DNA from: Eremomyces bilateralis CBS 781.70
Taxonomy: Eukaryota > Ascomycota > Dothideomycetes > Eremomycetales > Eremomycetaceae
Assembly (NCBI RefSeq): GCF_010015585.1
Contig: NW_022985083.1
Coordinates: forward strand, 296,223-360,222
Reading direction: 5' to 3'
Length of the DNA stretch: 64,000 nt
Under the pieces are notes generated by a model. It was not told the origin of the DNA. It saw nothing but the letters and a program-made list of their open reading frames with translations, and did not search any database. Below are positions 33,037 to 43,915 of the stretch, in pieces; the first letter of the stretch is position 1; each line of letters begins with the position of its first letter. The translations under genes were made by a program, and so were the position numbers.

Positions 33037-34617
33037 ATGAATAATATTACTTACATGTCCCCCCCCGTCCCGCCGCTGAGACCATGGAATATGGGGCAAC
33101 GGAGGACAGCAGAAAACCTGAGGAGTTTTCGATCCGATCGAAAGGTCGGAAGTGGTGGATTTGGAGAAGTGTGGACCTATATCGAGAACAGACCGAAACG
33201 AAACGAAGAAAATGTTATCGCGGTGAAATTCGTCAAGTTTAGCCGCGCCGCACGCCAAGAGGCGAAGGCCCTGAGACATGCCAATAAAATAAATCGACGC
33301 GACGAAGAGCGGCATGCACTGGTACTCGAATTCTTCGGGCATTGCACACATCAACCGCACCCTGACACGAGGAATCCCCCATCGAGTGTTATAGTCACAG
33401 AATATTGCAACCTTGGGAGTTGTGCTGATTGGCTGGATGTGCAGTGCCGATCAAAGGGATTAGCTATCCCGGAATTCGAACTCATGTTTTTCGTTTACCA
33501 TGTAACCTCAGCTCTTGCATGGCTCCACGAAGGCGATCGCGGCGATCATGGGAGGGAAACTGAATGGAAGCCTATGGTGCATTGCGACATCAAACCAGGC
33601 AATATACTGATCAGACGCGATAGTCGGAGTCCTCTAGGCAAAAGTTTCGTCTTGGCAGACTTTGGATTAGCAACGTTTTTGGCTGAAGGAGAATCCACTG
33701 TCAGGAGCGGGGGCACCGATCGTTATATGGCTCCAGAGATGGTCGACTATGCCGAAAACGGGTCACGGACCATACGCAATTCACTATTATCAGATGTGTG
33801 GGCAGTCGGAGCGTGCCTACAAGAGCTCGCTAGAAGAGAGACGCCGTACAGAACGAATCATCTCACAGATGAGCAGCTGGCGGATCGAACGCAGATTCGA
33901 CGACATGCTGATAGGGTTGGCGGAATTTTAAGACTAGATCAGGATCCAATCGGGAACGGACAACCTCTGGACCCATCCCAGCCCAACATCGACGTCTGGT
34001 TTCGCCGGTACGGGTGTCGCTTATTTGCGTACTCGAACAGGCTGGAAATAGTCAAGAACCTTTGTCTCCAGCCAAATGTCGTACTTCGAGGCAGTGCAAG
34101 GAACGTCCGAGACTTCGCCGGCCGTGTGGTCAAGGGTTCGCAAGCGCACTATCTCAAAGCAAAGGAGATGGGCGACGACTACTGGACTGTGGCTGAATTC
34201 AGCTGGACAATGAAGAAGGCTTGGTGGGTCCATGCTTACGCGCACAAACGAAAGCCCTGGACAAAGGCTGACGGATCCTTTTCTTCGGAATCCATGACAT
34301 TTCTGAACTACTTGCGAAGGGAAGTTCACCAACGGCAGTTTTGTATCGACATGAGGCCGATAGATTTCGACAACCTTCGATCTCAATTTAGTAACGACGA
34401 GCATCAAGGAGTTCCCCTTCGTGATCCAATTGCAGAGAAAGCGCTATTGGCTCGAGCACAGGAGCTATTCAACGAACTCGTTCCCATGATCAAAAACGGA
34501 ACCGACAATGATAAAAATACTCGATGGATGGAAATTATGCTTGAACTGTGTACTACAACTTTCCCAATTGTTGACTGGATTGAGACCACTCATGATGAGA
34601 ATGGGAACCCACGTTGA
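33037..34617 (+). CDS. Serine/threonine protein kinase, non-RD type
   Basis: An intronless 526-residue protein with an N-terminal kinase domain. Visible motifs: glycine loop VGSGGFGEVW (residues 37-46), lysine in IAVKF (64), catalytic loop VHCDIKPGNIL (181-191), DFGLA (208-212), GTDRYMAPEMV activation and APE region, and SDVWAVGACLQE. The usual HRD is HCD, so this is a non-RD kinase. After about residue 350 no known domain is seen; that part is rich in aromatic and charged residues and may be an extended C-lobe. It belongs broadly with fungal NEK-like or lineage-expanded kinases; no orthologue can be named. Start is uncertain: ATG 33037 was chosen as the closest one upstream of the domain. 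Confidence 0.75.
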   Translation: MNNITYMSPPVPPLRPWNMGQRRTAENLRSFRSDRKVGSGGFGEVWTYIENRPKRNEENVIAVKFVKFSRAARQEAKALRHANKINRRDEERHALVLEFFGHCTHQPHPDTRNPPSSVIVTEYCNLGSCADWLDVQCRSKGLAIPEFELMFFVYHVTSALAWLHEGDRGDHGRETEWKPMVHCDIKPGNILIRRDSRSPLGKSFVLADFGLATFLAEGESTVRSGGTDRYMAPEMVDYAENGSRTIRNSLLSDVWAVGACLQELARRETPYRTNHLTDEQLADRTQIRRHADRVGGILRLDQDPIGNGQPLDPSQPNIDVWFRRYGCRLFAYSNRLEIVKNLCLQPNVVLRGSARNVRDFAGRVVKGSQAHYLKAKEMGDDYWTVAEFSWTMKKAWWVHAYAHKRKPWTKADGSFSSESMTFLNYLRREVHQRQFCIDMRPIDFDNLRSQFSNDEHQGVPLRDPIAEKALLARAQELFNELVPMIKNGTDNDKNTRWMEIMLELCTTTFPIVDWIETTHDENGNPR

Positions 34618-35253
34618 AGGGTGTCTTGAGACAGAATTGGTTTTCCTAATATCGTTGTAAATCTTCTGAAAATTGGGTATCGTAACTCTATACAGGTGGA
34701 AGCCTCATGGATGATCGAGATATCAAAACAACCCCTTTCGTGCACAAGAGCCTAGTTGATGACACGAAGGGCTCGACCCTTACACACGTATATACTGATA
34801 CCGGCAGTGTACGATACTGCTCCTGCATACAGACCTCCCTCTTTATGTTAATGGGCCCCTCTTTTGAATATAGTTGAAGTTAGCTCAATCAGACTGGTCG
34901 AATTTGAATTGGATCTCTATTGGTGCCGAGATATAGTCAGCTGGCGGCACCAGCATTGAATTGCCTATGATTGCCTTGTTCTTCCGAAACCCCTCGTCGC
35001 ATCTCGTCGCATCTCGTCGCATCTCCTCGCGATGTCTTAAACAACTATCAAATTTGCGCTTGCGGGAGCAGGGCCCCAGCCATTCTAGCTGAATCTATCA
35101 TCCGCGCCGTGCTGGACAAAATGGCCTTCCAATTTCGAAATCAGACTGGTTCCTCCGTTCCTAAAACACCCGCACCATGCCGTGCCAACTTTCTGGCACT
35201 GCCATGAATCCCAATTTTGCACTCCATGTGCATCATCACGTTTCCTAGCACGC
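34618..35253. other. Intergenic region with a short tandem repeat
   Basis: This 636-bp stretch lies between the converging kinase and nucleoporin genes. It holds a 10-bp tandem repeat (unit ATCTCGTCGC, near 34993-35030, about 3.5 copies, the last diverged). No gene is supported. Confidence 0.5.
34993..35030. repeat. 10-bp tandem repeat
   Basis: CTCGTCGCAT repeats about three times in direct succession, followed by a diverged copy (CTCCTCGCGA). It is intergenic. Confidence 0.6.
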
Positions 35254-36965
35254 TCAAGCATTCCAACCAGACCACTCAGGTTTTGGGGGCATCTCAGGGA
35301 CAAGGATCCTCCCCTGGTCGTTCACCCATCCTCCCCCTTGGATGGCTTGTTGATAGATTGCCCCCAGCTTCTCTATGCCTCCGGCATTCGCGATCTCTTC
35401 TTCTGTGGGAGCCGCATATTGATTGAACGCAGCAGGGGTTCCATTCGGGTGGAAGACGTGAGTGATTTTGCCCGTCGCTGGATCAAGGTAGTAGGGCTGA
35501 CCATTTTCCCATCTCACCGGTTGGCCGTGCCAAGTGTGGAGCTGGCCAGCTGCGTTGTATGTGGCGTTTGAATTCCGCTGGCCTCCCTGGAATTGTTCCG
35601 CCGTGGGTGTAGGTTGGGCGAGTGCGTTGGTATGATGGTTGATTATAGGCTGACCGAAGCCGCTGGGGGTTGGGCTAATCGCAGGTTGTGCGAAAGGAGC
35701 AGCTGGGCTAGGAACTGGTTGGCCGAAGGCATTTTGATTCGGATCTGCGGCTGGAGTCACGAATGGAGCGGGGAGTCCGAAACCGGTTGCGGGTGGTTGT
35801 GGTTGTGGTTGAGGTTGAGGTTGGAATTGTGATGGGGCGTTATCCATCGCCGTGTTTGCGAAAGGGCTAGACTGTTGTTGCTGTTGTTGCTGTTGACCGA
35901 AAGGCCCCTGTGGGAGTCCACCGGCATTTTGACCGAATGCAGGTTGCCCGAAAGAGTTCCCGGAGACTTGAGGCTGATTGAAACCGCCGGTTTGTCCTGC
36001 TGGTGCTTGTCCGAATGGGCTGGGATTCTGCTGACCGAAAGGACTAGGAGAAGGCTGCCCGAACGGTGTCGCCCCGGGAGTAGGCTGATTAGATGCTCCG
36101 AACTGGGATCGGCGACCTTTTGCGAAAGGTTGATCGGTGCTCGTGTTTTTGTTACAGATATCAATCCGGTTAGGGTGGACGTCTTTCCCACCAAGTACGT
36201 ACTCTGCAGCCGCTTTCAAATTGCCCAAAATGTTTTGAACTTGTTCGTTAACGGCGGCAGCGAGCTGCTTCTCTTCGGCGTCCTGATGAATCAATTAGCA
36301 CCTGCACATCTTCTACGAGAGAAATACCAACCCCTGCCTGTGGGTTCCCGGCTGCCTGAGCCATATAGAAGCGCACTCTTAGCTCTTCGGGACTCTGTTC
36401 GGCAGGCAACCCATCGATAAGTTGCCTGGTTGAGCTTTTCCCTTCGGGGTCGTAGCAAGAGCAGATCCACTCAGGACGATTTGATTTTAGATCATCTTGA
36501 ATTGCATCCATAATGGTCCTGTGCATGATTCCTGGTTAGAATGCGGTGATGGTATCGAGGGTGATGGTTCGGATATACTGGAGCTCTTTGTTCGCTTGAT
36601 AAGCCGCATGTCCCCTGCCTATAGATTTATTAGAGTTTCATTCAAGACAAAAAAGGCATATCTCTCATCTATGCGTGGGAATGCACGCCGAGCTCAATAT
36701 TCGTGAAGACAGGAAATATGCATACCACTGGGACCCTGTCCACTTTGCCCACCTCGTCCACCTCGTCCGCCTCTTCCACCCCGTCCCCCTGAGGAAGGAC
36801 CTTGGCCATAACCTTGGTTTTGATTCGAGCCTCCTTGACCTACGGGATGCTCAAACCTACAATTATCTAGATATATTTGAGTACAAGTGTTTCGCTTTGA
36901 ATGGGACTGGCAGTCTTACTCCCGTTCCTGCAATTGCCTTGGAGGAAGAACTTGCAGACAGCCAT
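35254..36965 (-). CDS. nup42: CCCH zinc-finger FG nucleoporin, Nup42/Amo1 type
   Basis: Several exons: 36965-36920, 36866-36726, a small exon near 36620, about 36515-36315, then a final exon ending at 35254. The N-terminus is a single CCCH finger, C-x7-C-x5-C-x3-H (CKFFLQGNC, then CRFEH), split by the first 53-nt intron. An RGG-rich stretch (GGRGGRGGRGGRGG) follows, then a conserved middle block (NRPEWICSCYDPEG, PAEQSPEELRVRFYMAQAAGNPQ). The rest is a long FG-repeat region (PFGQPSPSPFGQQ..., SFGQPAFGQ) with poly-Gln and Gln-Pro runs and a conserved-looking end (WVNDQGRILVPEMPP). Such nucleoporins sit on the cytoplasmic face of the pore and help mRNA export. The last intron requires a GTTGGT donor. 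Middle splice sites are tentative. Confidence 0.8.
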
Positions 36966-37638
36966 TGGGATTTGGGGCGACTGATGACCCTAGAGAGGAA
37001 TTTGCACGTCGAAGCTTACACTGTCGGTTGATTGTGTCTAATCAAGTCTAAGGGATAACGCGTTGGAATACGTGAACTTGGTGATATCCAGGGAACCGGA
37101 AGTGATGGTTGTTGTTTGGTTCGGGTTGCAGTGTCGCGTCGCTCGTCCAAAGAGACGAACGTCTTATCGTAAAACGAAGGATATTAATAGAGAATGATGG
37201 TGGAAGAATCTAAAATTGAAAGAGTCAAAGTGGGGTGAAAGATGAAAGATATGGTGAATTTGGTTCAAGTCATTTGACTCAGACAACTGGTCGCAGTAAA
37301 TGAATGACCTCAAGGCAGTCACCACCCAATCAAGTTAGCCCATTACCGTGCGGATTATAAATACACTATCTAATTGGTCAAATTATGCCTTAGTCAGAAG
37401 CACTATACCTAAAGTATACATATATAGTACAGTGATGGACAACATCCCAAGTTCCTACCAGGGCCCGACGATATTGACCACCACGATACGGACCCTATCG
37501 GCGCTGTTACCTTCTTCCAGATCTCTCAGAATGCCTAGGAACAACTGCAGAAGGCGTGACGGTGCCCCATTACAGGCAAGGAATGAAATCTAGCTTTCTG
37601 CATCCTTTGCGCTACCCTCCATCGCTCGCGACGGATTC
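36966..37638. promoter_or_regulatory. Divergent promoter of nup42 and the two-TM gene
   Basis: This 673-bp region is A/T-rich in its middle. A small ORF at 37438-37593 is not recognisable. A CCAAT-like motif in either direction is seen near 37326 (CCAATC) and 37375 (ATTGG). Confidence 0.4.
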
Positions 37639-38176
37639 ATGCACCCCTTCTCCATCCTGACCTTGGGGATCTTTGTCGCCGGATACATTACCGCCCGCTG
37701 GGACCTTGTAACTCGCCTGTATGAGCTTGCTATCTTTGCCTGGGATCACGGTGTTATTGTGAGATCAGAGACCACCCTTCTGTCGTGTCTGGTGAAGCTA
37801 ACTGCAACGATAGACACGTGCAGCTAAAGGATTCACGGCCCTCTCGATCATCTTCCTCGTCATAGTCATCCCGGTCAATCGGATCGCAGCTCGAGAAAGC
37901 GAACTGGTACTTCCCACACCTCCAAGTGATCGATTCCTACTGACATATCCAGCAACCGCGAATCGGTGGCCGAGGTATTTCAGCTCGCGAGCAGCTTCAG
38001 CGGCGCGGCTCGTTCTAAGCATTCGGGGCCCGGCATGTCGATACAATCATGAGCAATGGGTTGATGCGGGTGTTTTGGCCTTCGGATGCACCCTCCGGGG
38101 TGAACCCGGGGGTATTGGTCGGATTTCGCAATTCGGAACTGGACTGTATTGTGGTAGCAATTCTGCAGGACGTTGA
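37639..38176 (+). CDS. Small two-TM membrane protein overlapping gpi1
   Basis: I infer two exons, 37639-37750 and 37824-38176 (154 residues), joined by a 73-nt intron (donor GTGTTA, acceptor GTGCAG). The first exon gives MHPFSILTLGIFVAGYI, a hydrophobic segment followed by ARWDLVTRLYELAIFAWDH. The second starts with a further membrane segment (FTALSIIFLVIVIPVNRIAA) and then an Arg/Ser-rich tail. The last 128 nt overlap the first exon of gpi1 in another frame, ending within the gpi1 donor region. The hydrophobic part looks genuine; the tail after about residue 100 may instead be removed by another splice. No family recognised. It could alternatively be an upstream reading frame in the gpi1 leader. 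Confidence 0.45.
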
Positions 38177-40299
38177 GGTACAAACTCCATCATTGGAAAG
38201 GTGCTAGATTGCTAAGATATTGCAGATCAAGAGCGTGGACATCGCCTTGAAGCTCGGCATCTTGTTCCGTAATAGCGAGTTTCCCATCGACCAGCTGTTT
38301 GAGCGTTGCGGAGGATCTCCTTTGCAGGTTTTGGGAGTCCTGAATACAACCAAGGAAACGTATGCTTTCGATCCGCACACTATAGTCGCCAATACCGCAG
38401 CCAAGTCTCATTTTCCAGCAATTACCTGTCCGGGGCTGTCGAACTTCACGCTCCAGGTGATCGTATTCGACCGTCCACATCCCAGGCGCATGCAGTATCT
38501 TTCGTTGTCGCCAATATCCTTGGAACTTGGTGATGACAATGAGAAAGCGAGCAGCGAACCAGCACTATTCGATCCAATCAACGCAAAAGAGGAGGCTGAG
38601 TGGGAACGGAAGGCAACGCTAGTGGAGAAATTGAAGCTCCATACCATCATCTCTCACCCGAGCACGCAGCAGGAAAAGTCTTTGCCAACGATCGTTGAGC
38701 AGATCAACTGCTCATATGAGATTTCGGCTTTGCTGCAGGGAAATATCCACCTAGTTGGAAGGACTCGAAGCAAACGCTCCTTGAGTGTCGGCGAGAGGGT
38801 TGTTGAGTCAGCGACAAATCTTTGGGACTCGATTCTACAGGTTCTCTACAACGTCTTCACAGCATACATTGTTCCTATCTGTCTCCGCCTCCTGGTTCTG
38901 GTGTTTATGGGCCATCGGATTGCAGGCGAGGTTACTCTCCTACTACTGGAGTGGAGACCGCTTGCGAATTCCCTTGCTCTCAAAGATGTTTCAGCCACGG
39001 CCCAGCAGGTCGATATTCGATTGCAGCAGTTCTGCTATTGGCCCGACCAATACATGACGCTTCAAGCCCGAAAGCAGAGCTGGAAGAGCATCACGACGAG
39101 CCATCCGGAATACATTCGGTTCTATAACAGCCTTTGGCTGGTTGCCAATGATGTGATCATCGGCATGGCCCTCGGAAGTTACATTATCGAAAACGCAGAT
39201 TTTGTTGCGGCTCAGCTTGATTATGTCCTGATGACATGGACAATCACCGGGCTCCAGGGCATGATTGTATGGCTGATGGGATGGCCTGCTGGGTTGAAGC
39301 TTAACACGGAGCTTGCTACTTTCCTTGGAGATCTCTTCCTCTGGGTAATCGACTACTGGGCCGGCTATATGTCTCTCCTGCGGCCATATCTCCCGAACAT
39401 CATCTCCTTCATCGGCTTGTCTTCATTCGCAGGCGCGACCATGCCCATAAGTCTCTTCTCCGATCTCCTATCTATCCTCACTCTCCACATCTACTGTTTT
39501 TACGTCGCCAGCGCCAAGATCTACAACTGGCAGCTCACCATCTTATCCTCCCTCTTCCACCTCTTCCGCGGCAAGAAAAATAACGTCCTCCGCAATCGGA
39601 TCGACTCCTGCGATTACGATCTGGACCAGCTTCTCCTCGGAACTATATTGTTCGCGATTCTTGCATTTTTGCTTCCGACCGTCATGGTCTACTACGCAAC
39701 GTTTGCAGGGGCAAGGATGGGCATCATATCACTAAAAGCGCTCCTTGAAATGGGCCTTGCTTGCCTTAACCACTTCCCTCTCTTCGCGCTCATGTTGCGG
39801 ATCAAGGACTCGCAGCGCCTTCCAGGTATGTCTAATCCTATTTATCCCGTGAGCTTTACTCTTGGCTAACGTTTCACCAGGCGGAATCCGCTTCCGTAAC
39901 CTCCCAAATCCACGAACTGAACCTACCGCTCACATTTATCTAAACCCCGTCCCTCTGCCCATCCACCTATGTTTCCATTCCTACCTTTACCTCTATTCCC
40001 GATTACGAGCGCACTACGCTTCGTTCTCGGTGTTTTTCTGTCTATTAACTGGTCAATTCGTCCCTCCAATCGCCCGGAAAGATTTGTATGGCCTGCAGTA
40101 TGGCATGCTTCCCAAGATTCGGGTTAGCGTAGGCGATCTGTGGAGGAGGTTCCGGTTCGATGAGTTGGGGAAGGGCAAAGGTAGCGGACTGGGTTCGAAG
40201 GTGACTCCTCGCGGCTTAAGGCCCCCAACACCGCGCGAGGGGATCGCTGGGTCTAATGGTTCGGTCAGGACGAACGGGATACCCAGAAGGTCTCATTGA
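38049..40299 (+). CDS. gpi1: GPI-GlcNAc transferase subunit Gpi1 (PIG-Q)
   Basis: Three exons (38049-38177, 38226-39825, 39881-40299) encode 715 residues. Gpi1 stabilises the ER complex that adds GlcNAc to phosphatidylinositol, the first step of GPI-anchor synthesis. The N-terminus carries the family block MRVFWPSDAPSGVNPGVLVG and the later FPIDQLFERCGGSPLQVLG. The C-terminal half has multiple membrane segments and the signature GKKNNVLRNRIDSCDYDLDQ, followed by LLGTILFAILAFLLPTVMVYY. The protein ends with a short basic soluble tail. Introns are 48 and 55 nt. The first exon is overlapped by the preceding small gene in another frame. Confidence 0.92.
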
Positions 40300-41310
40300 G
40301 TGTATACGTACTCTATGAATGAATGTAGAGCTGTGATTTTCCATGTCATACCTTGGGACGCTCTATGCCACGTCTCAATGATGTAATTGGATCGATATTT
40401 TCCAAGTGATAGGTATTTACAAAATATTTCTCTATCCCGTTGCTTAATAGAGATGCTAGACAGCTCTATTCCGACATCGGCGTTCACAATATTGTTGATG
40501 ATATCTGCTGCTGGTTCTTGTCGTCCAAAGGACGACCCACAGTTGATTTATCCATCGCATCTCCAGGATCTCTTCCATCTCCATTTCACGGCAATCTGAA
40601 CCTTTGCCAGCCAGCGACTCCTTGTCCTCGACAATTGGATTCCAATGATCTTCAAGCTACTGATTCGTCATAATGATAGCTTCCATGTAAATCCTGCTAA
40701 CCGGTTGAAATTGCCGGCAGTACCCTAACAAGCATTATTGATTGGAGAGAAGCTCCGCGCTTTGTGTCCCGAAGCAGAGGGCAGCATTGATTTTTATTGT
40801 TTCCGAACTTCTCGCCATTCCTCTTCAAGCCGCATATGAAATTCATCTACTTTTTGTCTAAGTTCTCAATGCGCTCGCATCAGTCTGCCCAAAGTCCCCA
40901 ATCGGGTGCAGCGGGCCATTATTCCTACCGAGGACTATTTCCCTCCAGGTTGCAAAAGGGATCGCCATGGTAGGTATTATGTGTGATGTGTCCAGTTTAG
41001 CCTTTATGTGCCCCAGAGTCTGGCTCTGTTCGAGACTTCGTACTTCGTAGCCGAAATCCCCAGGATTTAGAGCTTGTATTCTCCAAGTTGGAGGTTAAGG
41101 AGGGACCGGGATTCCCCATGCTCTTGAGTCAAGCATTGTAGGTATCGCGGTCTTTCCCCACAGGTGTAATACATAAGACAGCAGAAGGAACAGAAAATCG
41201 GCAGATGAGATCCCTGGACATCGGTGGTCCATATCTGGTCTAATGTCCACCTTTGGAATCATCGCGATGGCTGGAGTAGTCTTTAACATTACGCACACGA
41301 AGTCGACGCA
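40300..41310. promoter_or_regulatory. Intergenic region upstream of the MFS gene
   Basis: This 1.0-kb stretch holds the gpi1 3' end and the MFS promoter. Small ORFs on both strands lack recognisable content. CGTACTTCGTA (41037-41047) is a partial palindrome of a type common between fungal genes. Confidence 0.45.
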
Positions 41311-43083
41311 ATGGGAGACGTTGAGAAGCCGGCCGATATCACGCAGGTTGTGTCTAAGGAGACAGTCTCTTCCGGGGAGCAACCGTTCATTGATCCAGCC
41401 GCAGAGAGGAGATTACTATGGAAGCTCGACTATCGGATAGTTCCCATCCTCTGGCTGCTCTTCTTGTTGGCATTCCTTGATAGGTCGAACATCGGTATGT
41501 GTCGTCCCCGAGAGTTTCAACCATCACTAATGGGCTTGGATAGGGAATGCGAAGATCCAAGGGCTTACCAAGGACTTGAATATGAAAGGAAATGACTATA
41601 ACATTGCTCTGTTCATCTTCTTTCCTCCGTATATCATCTTCGAAGGTCGATCAACTTGCTTCCCCCCAGAGGATGTAGCTTACAGCCTCTAGTGCCGGCC
41701 AATCTTGTGCTCCGCAAAATGGCACCCTCGACATGGCTCAGCGCGATCATGGTCGGATGGGGTGGGTTATCATTGCTTGACTTACGATTGGCTTGTAGCT
41801 GACGCCTTTTTAGGTATTTGCACGGTGGGACAAGGACTCGTCAACAACCTTGCCGGGCTTGCTAGCTTGCGCTTTTTGATCGGCATTTTCGAAGCTGGTC
41901 TCTTTCCAGGTATGGCTGGAATCTTCAAGCACGGCCTGAAAGATATTAACAATTGACAGGTTGTATATACCTGATATCGATGTATTATAAACGATACGAG
42001 ACCCAGTGGCGCTTTTCAGTCTTCTTCAGTGCTGGTATAATTGCGCCCGCGTTTGGTGGTGTAAGGCCTGCCGTTTCAGTGAATTCAGAACTCATTGTTA
42101 ACTAACTAACTACCGATTAGTTATTCGCATACGCTATTGCCAAAATGGAGGGATTGGGTGGCTACAGTGGCTGGCGATGGGTACCACTCCCGAACCATCG
42201 CAACCAACGTGGACGCTAACATCCCTTATAGATATTCATTATAGAAGGCCTGATCACGATTATCATTGGCGTCGCTTCCAAATGGCTCATCGTTGACTGG
42301 CCCGAGAAGGCGACGTTCCTCACCGAGGAGGAGCGCCGGATCCTGCTCGCGCGAATCCAAGCCGACACTGGCGACGCCAGAATGGACCGCCTCGACCGTC
42401 GTTCCGCCAAGCGCATCTTCACCGACTGGAAGATCTATTGCGGGATCCTCATGTACATCACCGTCGTCAACACGAGCTACTCCACCGCCTTCTTCACACC
42501 GTCCATCATCAAGGACATGGGATACACGTCCTCGGCGGCTCAAATTCGATCCATCCCTCCGTGGATCGTGGCGTTCGTCGTGTCGTTGGGCACCGCGCTG
42601 GTCACTGACCGACTCCGCCATCGATATTCATTCACGATCTTTGGCCTCATGCTTTGCATTATCGGCTACGGCATCCTGCTTGTCCCTTACGGCTCCACTT
42701 CTGTCGGTGTTAAATACACGGCGCTGTTCTTCGTCATTACCGGCTGCATGACCGCTCAGCCTATCATTGTCGCATGGCTTTCCAATTGTGCGTCGGGGCA
42801 TTATAAGAGGGCAGTCACAAGCGCGGCGGTGGTGGGCTTCGGCAACTGTGGTGGTCTCATTGCGAGCAATGTGTTCTTTGAAAAAGAAGCGCCGGCATAT
42901 CGGACGGGATATAGGGTTAATACGACTCTCATATGTCTGTGTCTGGTGTTCTGCACGGCCATGTTCATTGGCGTCCGGTGGGAGAACAGGAAGCGGGATC
43001 GGGGGGAGAGAGACTATCGGTTGCAGAAAGAGGACGCAGACAACCTTGGAGACGACCATCCTAGCTGGCGGCTCTCGCATTAA
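41311..43083 (+). CDS. MFS transporter, anion:cation symporter (Dal5-like) family
   Basis: Seven exons (41311-41494, 41544-41645, 41693-41761, 41814-41909, 41960-42060, 42121-42180, 42232-43083) encode 487 residues with about 12 membrane segments. Exon junctions give the family sequence: KLDYRIVPILWLLFLLAFLDRSN then GNAKIQGL; FFPPYIIFEVPANLVLRK; FLIGIFEAGLFPGCIYLIS; and WRWIFIIEGLITIIIGV. These are hallmarks of fungal allantoate/nicotinate-type permeases in the plasma membrane. The substrate (organic acids, vitamins, allantoate) is not predictable. Introns are 47-60 nt. It converges on the GPI-protein gene with only 166 bp between. Confidence 0.88.
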
Positions 43084-43249
43084 GCACCTTCGACCCCAAA
43101 GGCATCAATGGTCACTGAAGTTGGGTGGATTAGCAACGTTATATCGCTTGTGTATATAGCTCGAGTTTCTCACAGCGACAAATCAACCACAAGGAGCTTT
43201 TATAATGCTTAAGAGTATCAGTCTATAATCCATGCCCATCAGTCCGCAG

Positions 43250-43915
43250 TTATAATATAGCAGCGGGCAACAATCCCGCCAACACCAACAAGCCCGACAA
43301 CACGCCCGCTCTGCTTGCTCCACCCGTCTGCTGCGGCGATGCTGCGCTTCCCAACCCAGTCTGCGAAGGTGCCGTCGGCTTCGGAGAGCTCCCCGTGGCG
43401 GCTCCCGACGTGCTCGCCGCCGGACCACTTTCCGTCGCCCCCGTCGCGCTCGCCAGCTTCTCCAACCCCTCCGTGATGGTGACCGGCAGGAAGGTAACCT
43501 CCGACGGCTTCATCAAGGTCTCCATCGACCCGGCGTCCGACTCCGAATAGTCGCTGAGAAGGGAAGTCTCGGCGCCAAGTTCGCTGGCGATGCCCACGGT
43601 GCCGGTGCACGTCGCGCCGGTCACAGTGTCCGCGACGCATTGCCACGAGCCGGTCATTGAATCCTCCGCGTATGACACGCTCATAGCGTAGGTGGAGCCG
43701 ATGTGGGTGAAGGTGGCGGTGCCGGGGATGCCGCAGTCGTCGTCGTTGACCTCGGCGTCGCACGCGATGGCGTAGGTGGTGGCGGTGGAGTCGGCGGCGA
43801 CGACGGAGGCGGCGAGGGGTTGAGAGTCGGCGTTGACGAGGAAGAGGGAGACAATGGAGGAGGATTGGGCGAGGGCGGAGGCGCCGAAGAGGAGGATGTG
43901 GAAGATACGGGCCAT
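43250..43915 (-). CDS. Secreted GPI-anchored protein, hypothetical
   Basis: An intronless 221-residue protein. It has a signal peptide (MARIFHILLFGASALAQ) and a mature domain of about 100 residues with four cysteines (ACDAE, DDDCGIP, WQCVAD, ATCTG), likely two disulfides. A Ser/Thr/Pro-rich spacer follows, then a C-terminal hydrophobic tail (AGVLSGLLVLAGLLPAAIL) preceded by small residues, as for GPI attachment. Many fungi have such short Ser-rich wall or membrane proteins. No specific family is recognised. Confidence 0.75.
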   Translation of the reverse strand: MARIFHILLFGASALAQSSSIVSLFLVNADSQPLAASVVAADSTATTYAIACDAEVNDDDCGIPGTATFTHIGSTYAMSVSYAEDSMTGSWQCVADTVTGATCTGTVGIASELGAETSLLSDYSESDAGSMETLMKPSEVTFLPVTITEGLEKLASATGATESGPAASTSGAATGSSPKPTAPSQTGLGSAASPQQTGGASRAGVLSGLLVLAGLLPAAIL

